This document shows positions 1 to 12,559 of a DNA stretch of 64,000 nt, piece after piece; the first letter of the stretch is position 1; each line of letters begins with the position of its first letter. Location: assembly GCA_963556195.1 (NCBI GenBank), contig OY744533.1, forward strand, positions 50,869,613 through 50,933,612. Reading direction: 5' to 3'. This DNA comes from Sepiola atlantica. Its lineage: Eukaryota > Mollusca > Cephalopoda > Sepiida > Sepiolidae. The position numbers were made by a program, and so were the translations under genes. The notes below the pieces were generated by a model. That model was not told where the DNA came from. It ran no database searches and was given only the letters and a program-made list of their open reading frames with translations.

Positions 1-40
1 ATATATATATATATACGCAGCATCTTTTCTTGAAGTCAAG

Positions 41-238
41 CATTGTTAAATATGACAGACAACTTATGTCGGGACATCCTTTCGTAGATCCTTTCTATTG
101 TCCAAATCAGAATCTTAGGGCACAAATAAAAACTATGACAGATTCATCGGCCAATTTCTCCCCGAAACTAAGATTCTGATTCGGACAATGGAAAGGATCT
201 ACGAAAGGATATCCAGACATAAGTTGTCTGTTATATTT

Positions 239-245
<7 letters not shown>
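41..245. repeat. Palindromic foldback element (MITE-like)
   Basis: The left arm (41-117) and right arm (167-244) are near-perfect reverse complements of about 77 bp around a 50-bp spacer. The spacer holds no reading frame. The element sits between two AT dinucleotide tracts (1-15 and 243-290), as expected of a TA-targeting non-autonomous DNA transposon. Family unknown. Confidence 0.75.

Positions 246-290
<45 letters not shown>
243..290. repeat. (AT)n microsatellite
   Basis: About 48 bp of uninterrupted AT dinucleotides. It joins the foldback element to the left arm of the next inverted repeat. Confidence 0.95.
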
Positions 291-293
<3 letters not shown>

Positions 294-545
294 TATTTTT
301 ATTTACACAGACATGTACAAAATCTGCGACACTGGCATTTCGATGTTATCGATCAACAGTTATTATAAACTGAGATCTCATCAGGGAGAGTTAGAATCCG
401 ATCTTAACCTTAGATCCTATTTGGAAAGAATGAAATGGAGAAAAAAAGGAGAAGAAGAAGAAGAAAAGAAATTTAAAATTTCAAAATTTAGGAAGTCACG
501 TGGTTTGAGACCGTTAAGAATCAAAAAGTTAAAATCAAAATATTA
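289..545 (+). repeat. Left arm of a 2.3-kb inverted repeat
   Basis: This arm is the reverse complement of 2396-2617. Shared blocks include the stretch around the CCACGTGACTTCC motif and the block with TCGATAACATCGA. The left arm has about 30 bp (near 381-425) absent from the right arm. An 85-codon frame here is not recognised and its mirror copy does not preserve it, so it is probably not a gene. Confidence 0.8.
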
Positions 546-1960
<1,415 letters not shown>

Positions 1961-2395
1961 AATTTGATAAAGTTTAAAGGAAAATAAAACAGTGTAAATA
2001 TAGAATTAGTGACACAATAGATTAACAACCTCTGCTTCCCCCATCTCATACACACGCCTGCATGCTCTTACACATATACTAATTACAACTGATTTGAGAA
2101 CACACACCCACGTCTGAACACTCATACACATATAGCCTGCTACGAATTACAGCTGATTTGAGAATATGTGGTTCGCCCAAGTTGAAGAAACTGTTCAACG
2201 ATTTTTTGACACGTTATGTTGCATGTATGTTCCCTTTCCACTTTCTGTCTGAATCAACAGACGATTTCATTTTTTCTATCTATCTACCTATCTATCTTTC
2301 TATTTATCCATCCATCTATCTATCTTTATTCTACCCTTTTTTATTATATCTCTCTCTTTTTACTTTATTTTATTATATTTTATGTTTTATATTTT

Positions 2396-2617
2396 ATATT
2401 TTGATTTTAACTTTTTTATTCTTAACGGTCCCAAACCACGTGACTTCCTAAATTTTGAAATTTTAAATTTCTTTTCTTTTTCTCCTTTTTTTCTCCATTT
2501 CATTCTTTCCAAATATGATCGGATGAGATCTCAGTTTATAATAACTGTTGATCGATAACATCGACATGCCAGTGTCGCAGATTTTGTACATGACTGTGTA
2601 AATAAAAATAATCATAT
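2396..2617 (-). repeat. Right arm of the 2.3-kb inverted repeat
   Basis: Reverse complement of 289-545. The interval before it (about 1960-2395) holds no gene, only TCTA- and TTTA-rich simple sequence from about 2270 to 2400. The two arms and the ATT-rich core may be one element or two head-to-head copies of a repeat. Confidence 0.8.
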
Positions 2618-2691
2618 ATAAAAGCTTTATTTGATATTGAGCACTTTTTATAAACCCCGTTGAAATTCTTGTGATTACTACCCTGTTTTAC

Positions 2692-2695
2692 CTGG

Positions 2696-2760
<65 letters not shown>
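2692..2760. repeat. (AT)n microsatellite
   Basis: About 69 bp of AT dinucleotides, directly abutting a CAGGG terminus at 2761. Confidence 0.95.
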
Positions 2761-2763
<3 letters not shown>

Positions 2764-3231
2764 GGCTTGGAACACCTTGTAAGATTGAATGTTTGGGAGT
2801 AGATACCATGTAATAATATTTAGATGCGGGTGTGTAAAAATAAGGTTAGAATAAGAAATGTCCGTGTATGGTTAGAGTTAAGTAGAGTTTAATTTTCCAT
2901 TAGAAGTCGAGAGAGAGAACTATGTTTCCTCATAGTTACGTCACAGACAGGAAGTCGCTAGTGTGACGTGACGAACGGACAGTTCAGATCTTTCTCTTTT
3001 CACTGAATCGGCAGAGAGAGAGGGCGATTAGGTTTTTAGATAACTGCTCACATTCCTTGACCGATGGTGTATGGATTGGGGGTGTTAAATGTGTACACAT
3101 GTATACTGTCAAGAACGAATAAAGCCTCAAAGTGCTTCCATTGTCCGGATAATCCGTGGGAATCCTAGAACAAAACCTCCACCATCCTAGGAACTGGATG
3201 TGGCCCGCGGGCCAGGTGTCGGCTACCCCTG
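2761..3231. mobile_element. Possible non-autonomous hAT-like element
   Basis: The left end starts CAGGGCTTGGAACACCTTG. The right end read in reverse starts CAGGGGTAGCCGACACCTGG and continues into CCCGCGGGCC. The ends share CAGGG and ACACCT, and CAGGGGT with CCCGCGGG resembles hAT (Charlie-group) termini. No convincing 8-bp target duplication is visible, which weakens the call. No transposase is present. Part of the interior (2831-3030) resembles 42408-42590 and 55379-55600. Confidence 0.4.
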
Positions 3232-3345
3232 GTATAGACGTTATGTTTCACATCAGCTTCATTGGCGAAGGTTTTTCTTTTTTTATTAAGAGATTGAATT
3301 GTAGCATTATCGTGTTGTTTCGGTAGCGTACGTTCGAACCCAACG

Positions 3346-3347
3346 CA

Positions 3348-3380
<33 letters not shown>

Positions 3381-3381
3381 G
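3346..3381. repeat. (CGT)n microsatellite
   Basis: About 11 CGT/GTC units followed by GTTGTT. Between 3232 and 3970 no gene is seen; an unrecognised 72-codon frame at 3744-3962 lies in GTGTGT/CTGTCT-rich DNA. Confidence 0.9.
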
Positions 3382-3969
3382 GCTGTTGTCGTTGTTGTTA
3401 ATCGTTTACTTTCAGCGTATTGCCAACCGCTATTATTTACTAAGGATCACCACTTATAAAGGCTAAATGCCATTCGAGGGTAAAGATTAAAGAGATAAAA
3501 TGGATTGGCAGCTAAAATGATGAAGAATATTAGGAGGGGGTTGAAACTGGTGAATGGCATGGACCTTGTGTCTGTTTTTAGCTGCTTCCGTTGATCCCTG
3601 GGGCAGTAGCTCACAAAACACAACGAGAAACGTACACACCTGTTATTTTTTGTGCTTTAATAGTTTTGTTTGTGTGTGTTTTATTCATATTTAAAAAAAA
3701 ACACAGACAGATCTTAATAGTCCAACGTTATCTGCTCTAATATATGAGTGCGTGTGGGTGTATACTGCTACTCAACGGATTCGTTGTGCGAGCGAATCTG
3801 CTGTCAGCATGTGAGTACGTACGTATGCAGGTGTTTGTGTGTGCGCGCACGCGCTGTCTTAGCGTAAACTCTTCCATTATGAATTATTTTTATCGCTCGT
3901 TCGCTGTCTCGTCTTCTGTACTTTCTGTCTCTTCTGTATTCCTTTTTTATTATTATAGTTAACTATTCT

Positions 3970-4150
3970 ATTTATCTTCCTCCCACAAGGTAAGATGTGG
4001 CACAAGGTCGGGAAAGTGGGATTTGTAAAGCCAGCGCCCAAGAAGGTGAGCACTGGCCTACAAAAAAATACCTGGGCAGCCCCGTCCGCATTCCCCGGTA
4101 GAGGCGCCTCAGGCAGTAAGCAATATATTTATCCTCCCCAAAGAGGGGAG
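3970..4150 (+). repeat. SINE-like interspersed repeat, family R1
   Basis: First of six copies in the window. Hallmarks are CTCCCACAAGGTAAGATGTG, CACAAGGTCGGGAAAGTGGG, the block CTGGGCAGCCCCGTC and a CTCCCCAAAGAGGGGAGG stem. Other copies: 7066-7385 (-), 11225-11560 (+), 16490-16730 (-, 3' part), 48060-48340 (+), 56508-56810 (+). No B-box promoter was identified, so 'SINE' is by analogy only. From 4151 to 4730 no gene is seen. Confidence 0.75.
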
Positions 4151-4734
4151 GCAAACAATTATTATACTTAACTATATCGATGTATTTATCTGCGCAATAA
4201 TTTACGTCATAAACATTCCACAAAAGGTCTTTCTAGCCGGGATTGTCGGATATTTTTCGTGTGATACAACTTTGAAATTCTGTTTTCAATTTCTCATAAA
4301 TTATTATTTCCGGTCTCCATCAAGTCCCATCATCAACACTCTCCCACAACAGTTTTATTTCACCATTTATTTTAACAAAATGTACTTGTCTTTACTTCTA
4401 TTTTTCGACTATTGTACGATTTTGAAATGTCCCCAGAATTTATCGTTTCTAGTCTGTTCCTTTCATCAGTAAGTTTTATGACTAATTTAAGCGTCTCCTC
4501 TATAATTCTACATGCCCTCCTTTCATATTTTCAAAAATTACTGACAAATAATTCAAAAAATAATACTTAGAAATGATAATAAACTTTTTTGTAATTATAC
4601 ATCTTCAAAATTAATTTTGCAAGTGGCCAACTTCTTCGCTTTCTTTTTCCACAAAAATATTTCGCGAATGTCTAATGAAGATTTGGTATCTATCTCTCTG
4701 AATCCGAAACTATACTATAACTTTCAATTATTAA

Positions 4735-4830
4735 TTTCAGACTATTGTACCTTTGTACTATATTTTAATGCTCAATTCTGTTTACGATACAATTTCAGAC
4801 TCATGTACTATATTTTTTAATGCTCAATTT
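4735..4830 (+). repeat. Short tandem duplication
   Basis: Two diverged copies of a unit containing TTTCAGACT, GTACTATATTTT and AATGCTCAATT. No coding content. Confidence 0.5.
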
Positions 4831-4832
4831 GG

Positions 4833-5012
4833 GGGATGTGTGTAGTATCTGTTCTGTTGTCATGATACCACACTCCCAGACATTACCTTCTCATTTTTTT
4901 CAAAGGAGGGTAATATACTATCTGTTCTGTTGTCATGTGAGCATCCTCCCAGCATTACCTCCTCCTTGTGGGGCAATGTAGTAGGTGTTAGTTCGTTATG
5001 ACACCATCCTCC
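4833..5012 (+). repeat. About 70-bp minisatellite, 3 units
   Basis: Units begin GTAGTATCTGTTCTGTTGTC and run through CCTCCCAGACATTACCTCC to a GGAGGG or GGGG run. The same unit occurs twice more at 49805-49945. No gene is seen between here and the gypsy remnant at 5690. Confidence 0.7.
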
Positions 5013-5689
5013 AAGACTAGCAACAATATGCGATATATTTACATGTTTGAGTATTTAAAACATAATTATAAAACACAATGATACAGAAACGAAAATATTA
5101 TTTTCTAGTTTATATTTTCACTTTTTCTTTCTTTTTTAACCAATTTAAAGGAAGAGAAATAACTGCCAAATTTTTATTTTTGATTGTCTCCCTTCGTTTT
5201 TTATACCCTTCAAATATGTTATCCTACAATTGTACCCTACAACGCGCATTACTGTGTTTTCTTATTTTGCATAGATGAGTTCAGCATGTACTGTAATGGC
5301 TTGTGGTCTGTATAGATAGTCAATGTCGCAACGAGATCATCGTGGGGTGATCGGAAAAATCAGGATAGTGAATAGAAATGATAGTTGGTAACATAGTGTA
5401 GATCAGGGGGTGCGTAGGCGGTGTGTTTGGAATGTTACTGCGATTTTTTTGATTAACGCAAGGTTGAGGCTAAAATTTAAATTGTAAACATTTGTTTTGT
5501 TTGTATTTTGAATATGCTGATACAGGAATGTATCAAAAACAATTGCAGACGTACGTCACTGATCGACAGAGAATCGTGAAAAACAAGAGAACATGCTTCA
5601 CGATCGAAACGAGTAGACGTTCCATGTTTTGTCCCCCCCCCCCCAGTTTGGGGAGTTTGTTGTAACTATAAGCGCAATGTGCTAAAATT

Positions 5690-6065
5690 CTACTTGCAAT
5701 AAATTGTAAGCTATACAAAAAATCCTTTCTTGTTTTCGATTTCTTAATTGCTGCTGCAACAGCTTTCGATTTGAGGATCAGTAAAAGACGGAGGACAACG
5801 TTACATAGGTAGTGATTCAACCGTTTTAATGCATAATGTATGGCATATGCTTCTCTCTCTACTCTCAACAATCTTGTTTGTGTATCATTTAAATTGTGGG
5901 ACAAAAAGTAGATATGTTTTTCTATTTTCTTTTTTACTGTCTCATCAAATACTGTTCGTGTCAAACATGCACCAATGCGGTGTAAGCCTGACTTGCTATT
6001 TGCTTTCCGATGCATCTGCATAGACATAATACTCTTAGGTGGGATCAGAAATGGCAGTGGCAATG
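5690..6065 (-). pseudogene. Ty3/gypsy RNase H fragment (degenerate)
   Basis: The minus-strand translation contains YFLSHNLNDTQTR, then EREAYAIHYALKRLNHYL. These match the conserved end of the RT-RNase H region of Ty3/gypsy pol, where the newly synthesised hybrid is degraded. A second frame just upstream reads YADAS, the start of the RNase H core, so the unit carries at least one frameshift. Downstream similarity decays after a few residues. There is no LTR, integrase or protease nearby, so this is an isolated relic. Assignment to Ty3/gypsy rests on motif memory, not alignment. Confidence 0.6.
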
Positions 6066-6165
6066 AGTCTTGTTTTTATGTATCGACTTTTGATTGAACA
6101 AAAGCTCAAATCAGCAGTGTTCTTCAACCAATCAAAACGCAAGAAATATTCAATCTTAAAACCTC

Positions 6166-6240
6166 GCGCATTATATAAAACCCCAAACATACAGCTTTCT
6201 TTCTCTTTTTCATCTTTCTTTCCTGAGACAACAGACGTGC
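6166..6240 (+). promoter_or_regulatory. Candidate TATA promoter with pyrimidine-rich start
   Basis: GCGCATTATATAAAACCCC is followed about 25-30 bp downstream by a TTTCTTTCTC-rich stretch. Similar arrangements occur at 34484 and 62925. They could be retroelement promoters. No downstream gene is visible: 6240-6840 holds only CA-rich short repeats. Confidence 0.3.
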
Positions 6241-6849
6241 GCATAATATAATTCTTCCTAGCACCTTTGAGGCGAAAGACCCCATCGACAAGCAGCACAA
6301 ACGCAACGAGAGATATTCACGAACTTCTGTAGCCCAGCGAAGCATATACACGCCGCTCATCGAACACATATGTACACAAGTTTATACACGCACACACTCT
6401 CTCACTAACAAAACATGTACGCTAATATACACACACACAAATCTTCATGCCTTCCTATTTACGCACACGTAAGCGCACATGGCGCCAGCTTAAACAAACA
6501 TGTGTAGTCAATTTTTCCTTATACAAATAACAACCCTTTCACTCAGGAACGTTCTGTGGACACTTTGAACTTTCATTGTTCACGAACTTTTTATCTGTCA
6601 TTGTCTTAAAAAGTTGTCGAATAAAATTAATTAATTTTAAATGGACTTGTTGTTCCTTTTTTTGATATTGCATTTACCTCTACGCTAGAGTTACCATATC
6701 TGCCAAAATTCCTCTTAATTTATCAAAAACTGGTTGACATACATCACTCTACTCAAAACAAGCATATTTTCTTGTTAGATGAATCAAGAGATCTGCTATG
6801 TACACAAAACCCTGGGGTGAATCTCTAATAATAAGAAAACACCCTAATC

Positions 6850-7065
6850 AATGCTCCTACCTGTATAAGAGTTGGATTCGGCCCAATATGGAGTAGTGCT
6901 GCCACATCTGGGGAGGCGACGCTCAGAGACTCTTTCTTGTCTTGACAGAGTACAAAATCGACTTTGTAATTTGGTGAGAGATGATTTCTTCTCTTCCCTT
7001 TCTCACAGAAGAGACGTTTTTAGTCTTTCCCTACTGCCTTTTGGCTAAGATCAAAGTGTAGTATC
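6850..7065 (+). pseudogene. Non-LTR retrotransposon RT 3' fragment, part 1
   Basis: The plus-strand translation reads YKSWIRPNMEYCCHIWGG followed by a degenerate LDRVQ-type segment. These match the conserved C-terminal part of LINE reverse transcriptase (jockey/CR1-like group). Stops and frame changes show it is dead. The frame is interrupted by an R1 repeat and resumes at about 7386. Confidence 0.65.
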
Positions 7066-7385
7066 TGTTCCGATGGATACTGCACCCCATAGATTGGTAT
7101 TGTCTTGGCCTTCGGGTCTTGATTTACGCCGGTCTATGGGTCTGTCCTGTGCAGTTCTAAGAGGTTCACCCTTCCAGGCTTCGCCTCCCCTCTTTGGGGA
7201 GGAGTAAGTTTATTGCTTACTGCCTGAGGCGCCCCTACCGGGGAATGCCGACGGGACTGCCCAGGCAATTTTTAAACCCCACTTTCCCGACCCGACCTTG
7301 GGTCACATCTTACTTATGGGAGTAAGATAAAACTGGCCTTGTGCCTAACTCCTGGAGAGGAGTAAATCAATACTCTATCTGTATT
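7066..7385 (-). repeat. R1 interspersed repeat inserted in a LINE
   Basis: Reverse-oriented R1 copy with CCTTGGGTCACATCTTAC, GACTGCCCAGGC and CTCCCCTCTTTGGGGAGG. It separates two consecutive parts of one LINE reading, so it inserted after the LINE. Its far end shares a roughly 120-bp block with the 56508-56810 copy (AGACCGGCGTAAATC in that copy). Confidence 0.75.
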
Positions 7386-7645
7386 TCCATTGTAGGTACT
7401 CGATTGAGCTTTAAACTCTGGTTCTACCATGTAAAACCTTCTTAGCATGAACTCGTCTTCTATCAACGCTGCAAAGAACTCTCCTTTCTTCCACTGTTAA
7501 CCTACAATCAAACGGAATATCTATGAACAGTTTTTTCCGAGAACTTTCCACCTGTGGAACACGTTACCGCGGGAATGTTTCCTTACAGACTACAGTTTTC
7601 AAGTCGAACGTCAACAAATATCTATTGAGTCATCCTGTGAATTAA
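7386..7645 (+). pseudogene. Non-LTR retrotransposon RT 3' fragment, part 2
   Basis: This continues the LINE C-terminus after the nested R1 repeat. The translation includes NSFFRELSTCGTRYRGN and FKSNVNKYLLSHPVN before a stop. In the family this region reads as a 'PRTSRLWNSLP ... FK..VN' tail, and both landmarks are visible. Several frame changes are needed. From 7646 to 7945 no gene is seen. Confidence 0.6.
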
Positions 7646-7946
7646 TCATAGTTCTCAATCATTTCATGCTACTGTTCCATCATCCAACTGAAAATCTCAA
7701 TAACCCTTATCCTTGAACGGCTTTTGGTTTTGATAAGTGCTGATCTATTCGTTTAACAAAACTCCATGACTGTGGTTTGATTTGATATTGCCTTTATTGG
7801 TTATCCCTTTCCTGCTAATACAAAATCCTAATTATTGAGTTTCTTCCTGGAAAAACTCATACTTAATTGGTTTCAATTTACAGTTATGTTTCCTTAGACT
7901 ACTTAATACACTATATATGAGTTTTAGATTATCTTCGATCGTATAC

Positions 7947-8335
7947 TAAAATAATAAAATAATAAAATAATAAAATAATAAAATACAAAAATAATAAAAT
8001 AATAAAATACAAAAATACTAAAATACTAAAATACTAAAATAATAAAATAATAAAATAATAAAATACAAAACTATTAAAATAATAAAATAATAAAATACTA
8101 AAATAATAAAATAATAAAATAATAAAATACAAAAATAATAAAATACAAAAATAATAAAATAATAAAATACTAAAATAATAAAATAATAAAATAATAAAAT
8201 AATAAAATACAAAACTACTAAAATAATAAAATACTAAAATACTAAAATAATAAAATAATAAAATACAAAAATAATAAAATACTAAAATACTAAAATACTA
8301 AAATAATAAAATAATAAAATAATAAAATACCAAAA
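7947..8335. repeat. TAAAA-type minisatellite
   Basis: About 390 bp of AATAA, AATAC and ACTAA variants arranged as (AATAAAATAATAAAATAC)-like higher-order units. A minus-strand frame of Phe/Tyr/Ile runs across it is an artefact. From 8336 to 9180 no gene or repeat is recognised. Confidence 0.9.
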
Positions 8336-9179
8336 TATCATTCAAATAAGCTAGAGCATACTCTTCTTGACTATAAAAAACAATCGATATTAATTCTGAA
8401 AGAAAATCCAGGTGCATTTTTAAGCCCAAATAACCTGAAAGAGATTCTTATGATAAACAAACGCTGGCTTTTCTTTGTCGTCGTTTAATTATATCTAACA
8501 GTAACCCAACTTCAAATCTAACTTAGAAAACTATTTTTTCGGACCCAAAGATCCTAGATTATCATCAATAACTAAGAGTGGGTGTGCTTTGTTCTTCGTT
8601 ACCTTCTTTGGTTTCTAAAATCTACGCAGAAGCGTTTACTGCCGTCTTTTGTCCCACCGGAACTATCCAGAAACCTCATGCATTTCTAGATCTTTCTATT
8701 GTCCCTACCTTTATCATCTCGTCAGTAACGCAGAACAGTAAATTTCTCTGTTTGAAAAATGGGTGATATGCCTGTTTCTTTGTGACTTTATGCCCTTCCG
8801 TATTCATCATCCTTACAGTATCAGTTCTTCCAAGATTTCTATCTGCATTCGTAAATAAATCTTGATTTTTTTTAATAATCGCATTAATTTTAATCCATGT
8901 TCTTTGTGGAACTTTAACATCTTCTAATTATTTGTCTGTAGTTTTATAATTCTCTTTGTACATTAGGGAAATTTCATTTATGGAACCAGCCTTCGTTAAT
9001 TTGGCGATTGAACAACACGTTTAAGTTTAACAGTTGTGCCATTTCCTTTAAGGAAAGAACACAAGTCCGTCGTAAGGCTGCATATCTACGCCTGACAACG
9101 TAAGGATAAGACAAAGTCTTATCTGGGCCTTACTTCTCCATATTGTTTGAAGTATTCCTGAAATGATGGCATGGAAACA

Positions 9180-9620
9180 TTAACTCAAAAACTATTTTCT
9201 GATAAGGCTTGAATTTTGCACGGTGGTTAGTTATCAAAGAGCATCGGATCCATATATCAGATTTGGAATAATCAATAGTTGAGATTCCATTAAACTTTCA
9301 AACTTTTACCGAACTTTTCAAGGTCAAAATCAAATTTAAATCTTCAGGTTATATACGATGCGGGATTTCATTGGTTATAATGTTGGCTAAGTAGCGAATC
9401 TTTTCGATTGAGATAACCAAAGTTATCGCCAAAAGCGTGACTTTCACCTTTTCCGTGACCTTGACCTATATTCAAAGTTACATTACTTCTAAGTTGGACC
9501 ATGACCAATATTTTGACCAAATTTGGTGATGATTAGTCAAGTGCTGCGAGCGCTAGGCTGTACACAAGCAATATTTATCAAAAATATAACGCCCGCCTTG
9601 GCGAAGGTAATAAGTACCGG
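9180..9620. repeat. Ancient interspersed repeat
   Basis: Contains CGTGACCTTGACC, GACCAAATTTGGTGATGATT and a terminal CGCCCGCCTTGGCGAAGGTA block. This resembles the widespread 'GACCTTGACC ... CGGAGGTA' repeats of marine animals. No coding potential is convincing. From 9621 to 10130 nothing is identified. Confidence 0.4.
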
Positions 9621-10129
9621 TATTCCTCGTAACTTATTTGCGTCACGGCTGCATTTGGTTCTATTGGCTACAGATATGCCACTCAATCTGATTATAAATC
9701 CCAACCTTATTTCCTTTACCTGATACTTTTCTCCAAATTCTCTTCTGTATTCTTGTTCTTCCTTCGCATATAAAGGCTCTAGTAGCACTATTTTTTATAA
9801 AATAACAGACACTCAATAAGTCCCTTATTAGTTTACTAATACAACCACAAATTATATGTAAAATTTGACTTTCTTCATCAACGGTCTCTGTATATGATGA
9901 TACATTGATTCCAACTCTTTTTTGTAGAACGATTTGTTTTTAACCTCAAAATACGCTTCAGTCTCCGATATCACTTCGTCATTGGAGCTAAATCTCTTTC
10001 TCTATAGCATTTTTTAGGTCTGCAAACACCTAAAAATATCAAGAGAATATAATGGGTGCAAAAGCAATTTTAGGAGCAAGTCATGTAGGTTTTTTTTTCA
10101 TCGTAGCAATCGACTTGTGACACGGTGCA

Positions 10130-10760
10130 TTTTATTGATGAAAGAGAACTTTTTCTTCTTGATTTGTGGCAGTTTTAGAGGCGATTTCTTCCTTCAAATG
10201 CATTAATAATGCTATATAATATTCGCCATTGATGGTTCTTCCTTTCTCAAGTAAATCGTTGAAAGAAAGAAATTTGCGTATCCCAAAATACGGAGGCCAA
10301 AACCTTGTCTTCAGATGTTTGCGTCTTTCGTCACTTTCCACGGCTTTCACATGCTGCTGTCAATGCAGCTGACTATCCATTTGTCTCCAAATTAAAGTGG
10401 TGGATTAATGTTTCATCTATTGTCACATATTGATGCAAACAACGCTCTAAATCGTCGACGTGCTGTTGTTTTTTATCGACTGTGATCAAACGTGGCACTC
10501 ACTTTGAACACAGCTTTCTCATTAACAAATGTTACTGCGGAATGGTGGATACACTTTCGCCTTTTGATATCTTCAACTCCTTTGTTATCTCACGCAACTG
10601 CAATTTACGATCGGCAAAAAACGAGTTTGTAGACTCTTTCGATGTTTTCTGGGACAACTGCCGAATTTGAGCGACCTGAGCGATCAGCTTTATTTGTGTC
10701 TGTATGACCGCACTTAAAATCGGCATACCATCTCTTAACTATTGTTCCACACGAAGCAGA
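10130..10760 (-). pseudogene. mariner transposase relic
   Basis: Minus-strand frames read, in order: KRWYADFKCGHTDTN with a SGRSNSAVVPEN-type linker (10740-10660); a helix-turn-helix region RKLQLREITKELKISKG (10625-10550); CLHQYVTIDETLIHHF, where the first catalytic Asp lies in the TIDET motif (about 10440-10400); and a C-terminal part reading EKGRTINGEYY and KVLFHQ (10250-10130). All belong to Tc1/mariner transposases, which cut at TA sites. At least three frameshifts or stops separate the blocks, and the C-terminal catalytic Asp region (FHQDNA in the family) is lost right after FHQ. A dead copy. Terminal inverted repeats could not be defined. Confidence 0.75.
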
Positions 10761-11224
10761 GTTCAAATAATATTTATCAAGTTATTGTTTTGCTTGAACA
10801 GTACTTTTCCATCAGAAAGCAATGTTTTATTTACACACGAAATTCAAATTTTTTATTGGTTAGAAAATTTGCAACAGTAGCTTGACTTAAACAACTCTAA
10901 TTTGTAAACTAATAATCCGATTGGGCTCAAATTTTGACACGTGTCATTTAGACGTTAGTATTTTATAAAAATCATATGGATTGTTTATTAGTGGCGCCAT
11001 TTATGTATTAGACCGAGACTTATTTAGTGATGCGTTATGTTATGTATTAAGCTGCTTTTTGGTGGATGCTATTGTTTGCGCGGGTAATATTACTAAATGT
11101 TGTGACATTGCAGACCGCTAATAATCGAGACAAGCACAGTGGTTAAATTAATAAAAGTGTATTAACAGACGTATGTTACAGAATTACGCGTCATGAGCCT
11201 TGGGTCATAACTGCCACAATTCTC

Positions 11225-11560
11225 AGTATTTACTTTCTTCCCACCACAGGAACATGTGACATACGGTCGGAAGGTGGAGAGAGTCAAGTCAGCACCCTAA
11301 AGAAAGAGCACTCTGGCCTTTTTAAAATTGCCTGAGCAGCCCCGTCGGAATTCCCCGGTCGGGGCTCCTCAGGCAGGAAGCAATAAACTTACTGCACTAC
11401 AAACAGGGGAGGCAAAGCCTGGGAGGATGGACCTCCTAGGACTACCCTGGACGAATACCTCAGTCCGACAGATAAAAGGTTACCGAAATGGCCCAGTTTC
11501 TGCCGGACTGATTGTCGAGATGGAAACCTTGACTGGTATGTCCGAAAACACGAACAAGTG
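11225..11560 (+). repeat. R1 interspersed repeat
   Basis: Diverged R1 copy with CAGCCCCGTCGGAATTCCCC and GGGGAGGCAAAGCCTGGGAG. It is extended 3' by a block with GACTGATTGTCGAG, also present in the 48 kb copy and, reversed, in the 16.5 kb copy. The 82-codon frame through it is not a gene. Between 10761 and 11225 no gene is seen. Confidence 0.7.
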
Positions 11561-11689
11561 GCAAATAACTGCCTAATTTTCTCTGGCAATGACGCTTAAA
11601 TGTTACTGTATTTATTGTGTCTATGTAAGTCCAATTATTCCTGAAATAGGTAGATCAGCTTGCCCCATAACACTAAACAAGCTATTTAT

Positions 11690-11935
11690 TTGCGCATCCC
11701 AAAATACGGAGTCCAAAACCTTGTCTTCAGACGTTTGCGTCTTTCGTCATTTTCCACGGCTTTCACCTGCTGCTGTCAACTCAGCTGATTATCCATTTGT
11801 CTCCAAATTAAAGTGATGGATCAATGTTTCATTTATTGTCACATGTTGATGCAAAAACTCTTTTTGCTGCGTAGGAAAAAGTTGCAAACGACGCTCTAAA
11901 TCGTCTGTGAGAAAACGCGGCACTCACTGGATATA
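11690..11935 (-). pseudogene. Second mariner transposase fragment
   Basis: About 245 bp closely match 10285-10500 of the first relic: the CATCCCAAAATACGGAG block, the TTTGCGTCTTTCGTCA block and the CATCGTCACA-like TIDET coding block. Only the middle of the catalytic domain is present. This copy keeps about 35 bp encoding the residues before the TIDET block that the first copy lacks. Independent copy of the same family, non-functional. Confidence 0.7.
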
Positions 11936-11954
11936 AACAAAGAATAGACATCAT

Positions 11955-12050
11955 GAAAAATGAGACTCGTAAAGGATTCGAACCTGCACCTAACAAAAGT
12001 CCATGTTAGACGGTTCCTTGATGTGAGCAACTTCCAATAAGCCGTATTGC
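11955..12050 (-). repeat. tRNA-like sequence (probable SINE head)
   Basis: Read on the minus strand, GGTTCGAATCC is a perfect B-box. About 60 bp upstream GGCTTATTGGAAGTTG is an A-box-like block. The intervening arm is long, suggesting descent from a tRNA with a long variable arm (Ser/Leu class), but no cloverleaf can be closed. Probable tRNA-derived retroposon. Confidence 0.45.
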
Positions 12051-12099
12051 CTTAGTTTACCGTAATGATGAGTGAGGATGTAGAGGAAAAGCAAAGAAA

Positions 12100-12346
12100 A
12101 ATTACAAAAGCATTTCATATAAATTAAAAATCAAAATGTATTTATGAAATTCGGATTAATAAATCAAGTACGATAATGTCTGTGTAGAGACAAGACAAGG
12201 TTCCGCATGTCATCGTGGAGTCCACGAGGAAAAAGCAGGACTTTGTTTTTGTCTCTACACAGACATTATCGTACTTGGTTAATTAATCCGAATTTCATAA
12301 ATAAATTTTGCTTTTTAATTTATATGAAATGCTTTTGTCATTTTTA
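12100..12346. repeat. Palindromic foldback element (MITE-like)
   Basis: Arms 12100-12194 and 12258-12345 are reverse complements with few differences; both contain GTGTAGAGACAA and TAATCCGAATTTCATAAAT in the matching orientations. A roughly 63-bp GC-richer spacer lies between. No reading frame. Confidence 0.75.
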
Positions 12347-12376
12347 TTTGAAAATGCTTTTATTCCACAAAGTATA

Positions 12377-12462
12377 GTGACCCCGACGTGATTTGAACAC
12401 ACATCATTCTGAAGGTCAACATCAGTAAATATACCATGAACTCTACGTAATCAAAAGGTCAC
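12377..12462 (-). tRNA. tRNA-like pseudogene or SINE head
   Basis: On the minus strand the 86-bp stretch starts GTGACCT and ends GGGTCAC, a 7-pair acceptor stem with one G-U. A T-arm-like GTGTG-TTCAAAT-CACGT hairpin precedes the 3' strand. The D and anticodon arms are poorly closed and the discriminator/CCA region is not distinctive. A functional tRNA is unlikely; a tRNA-derived retroposon head is the better reading. Confidence 0.35.
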
Positions 12463-12559
12463 GTTGACATTTGACATTACTCTGTAAATAAATATTTGTT
12501 TTTTGTTTCTTTTAACTCAAATAATGAAACATTTTACAAGAGAAGTGGGGGAGGGGGGG

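Noticed and set aside
375..400. CTGATGAG on the minus strand as a further hammerhead
   Set aside because: The following sequence gives no short stem II ending in GAAA, and the mirror copy at about 2520 lacks CTGATGA.
5829..6251. Plus-strand frames opposite the gypsy RNase H relic
   Set aside because: Shadow frames with no family features; the minus strand carries recognisable motifs.
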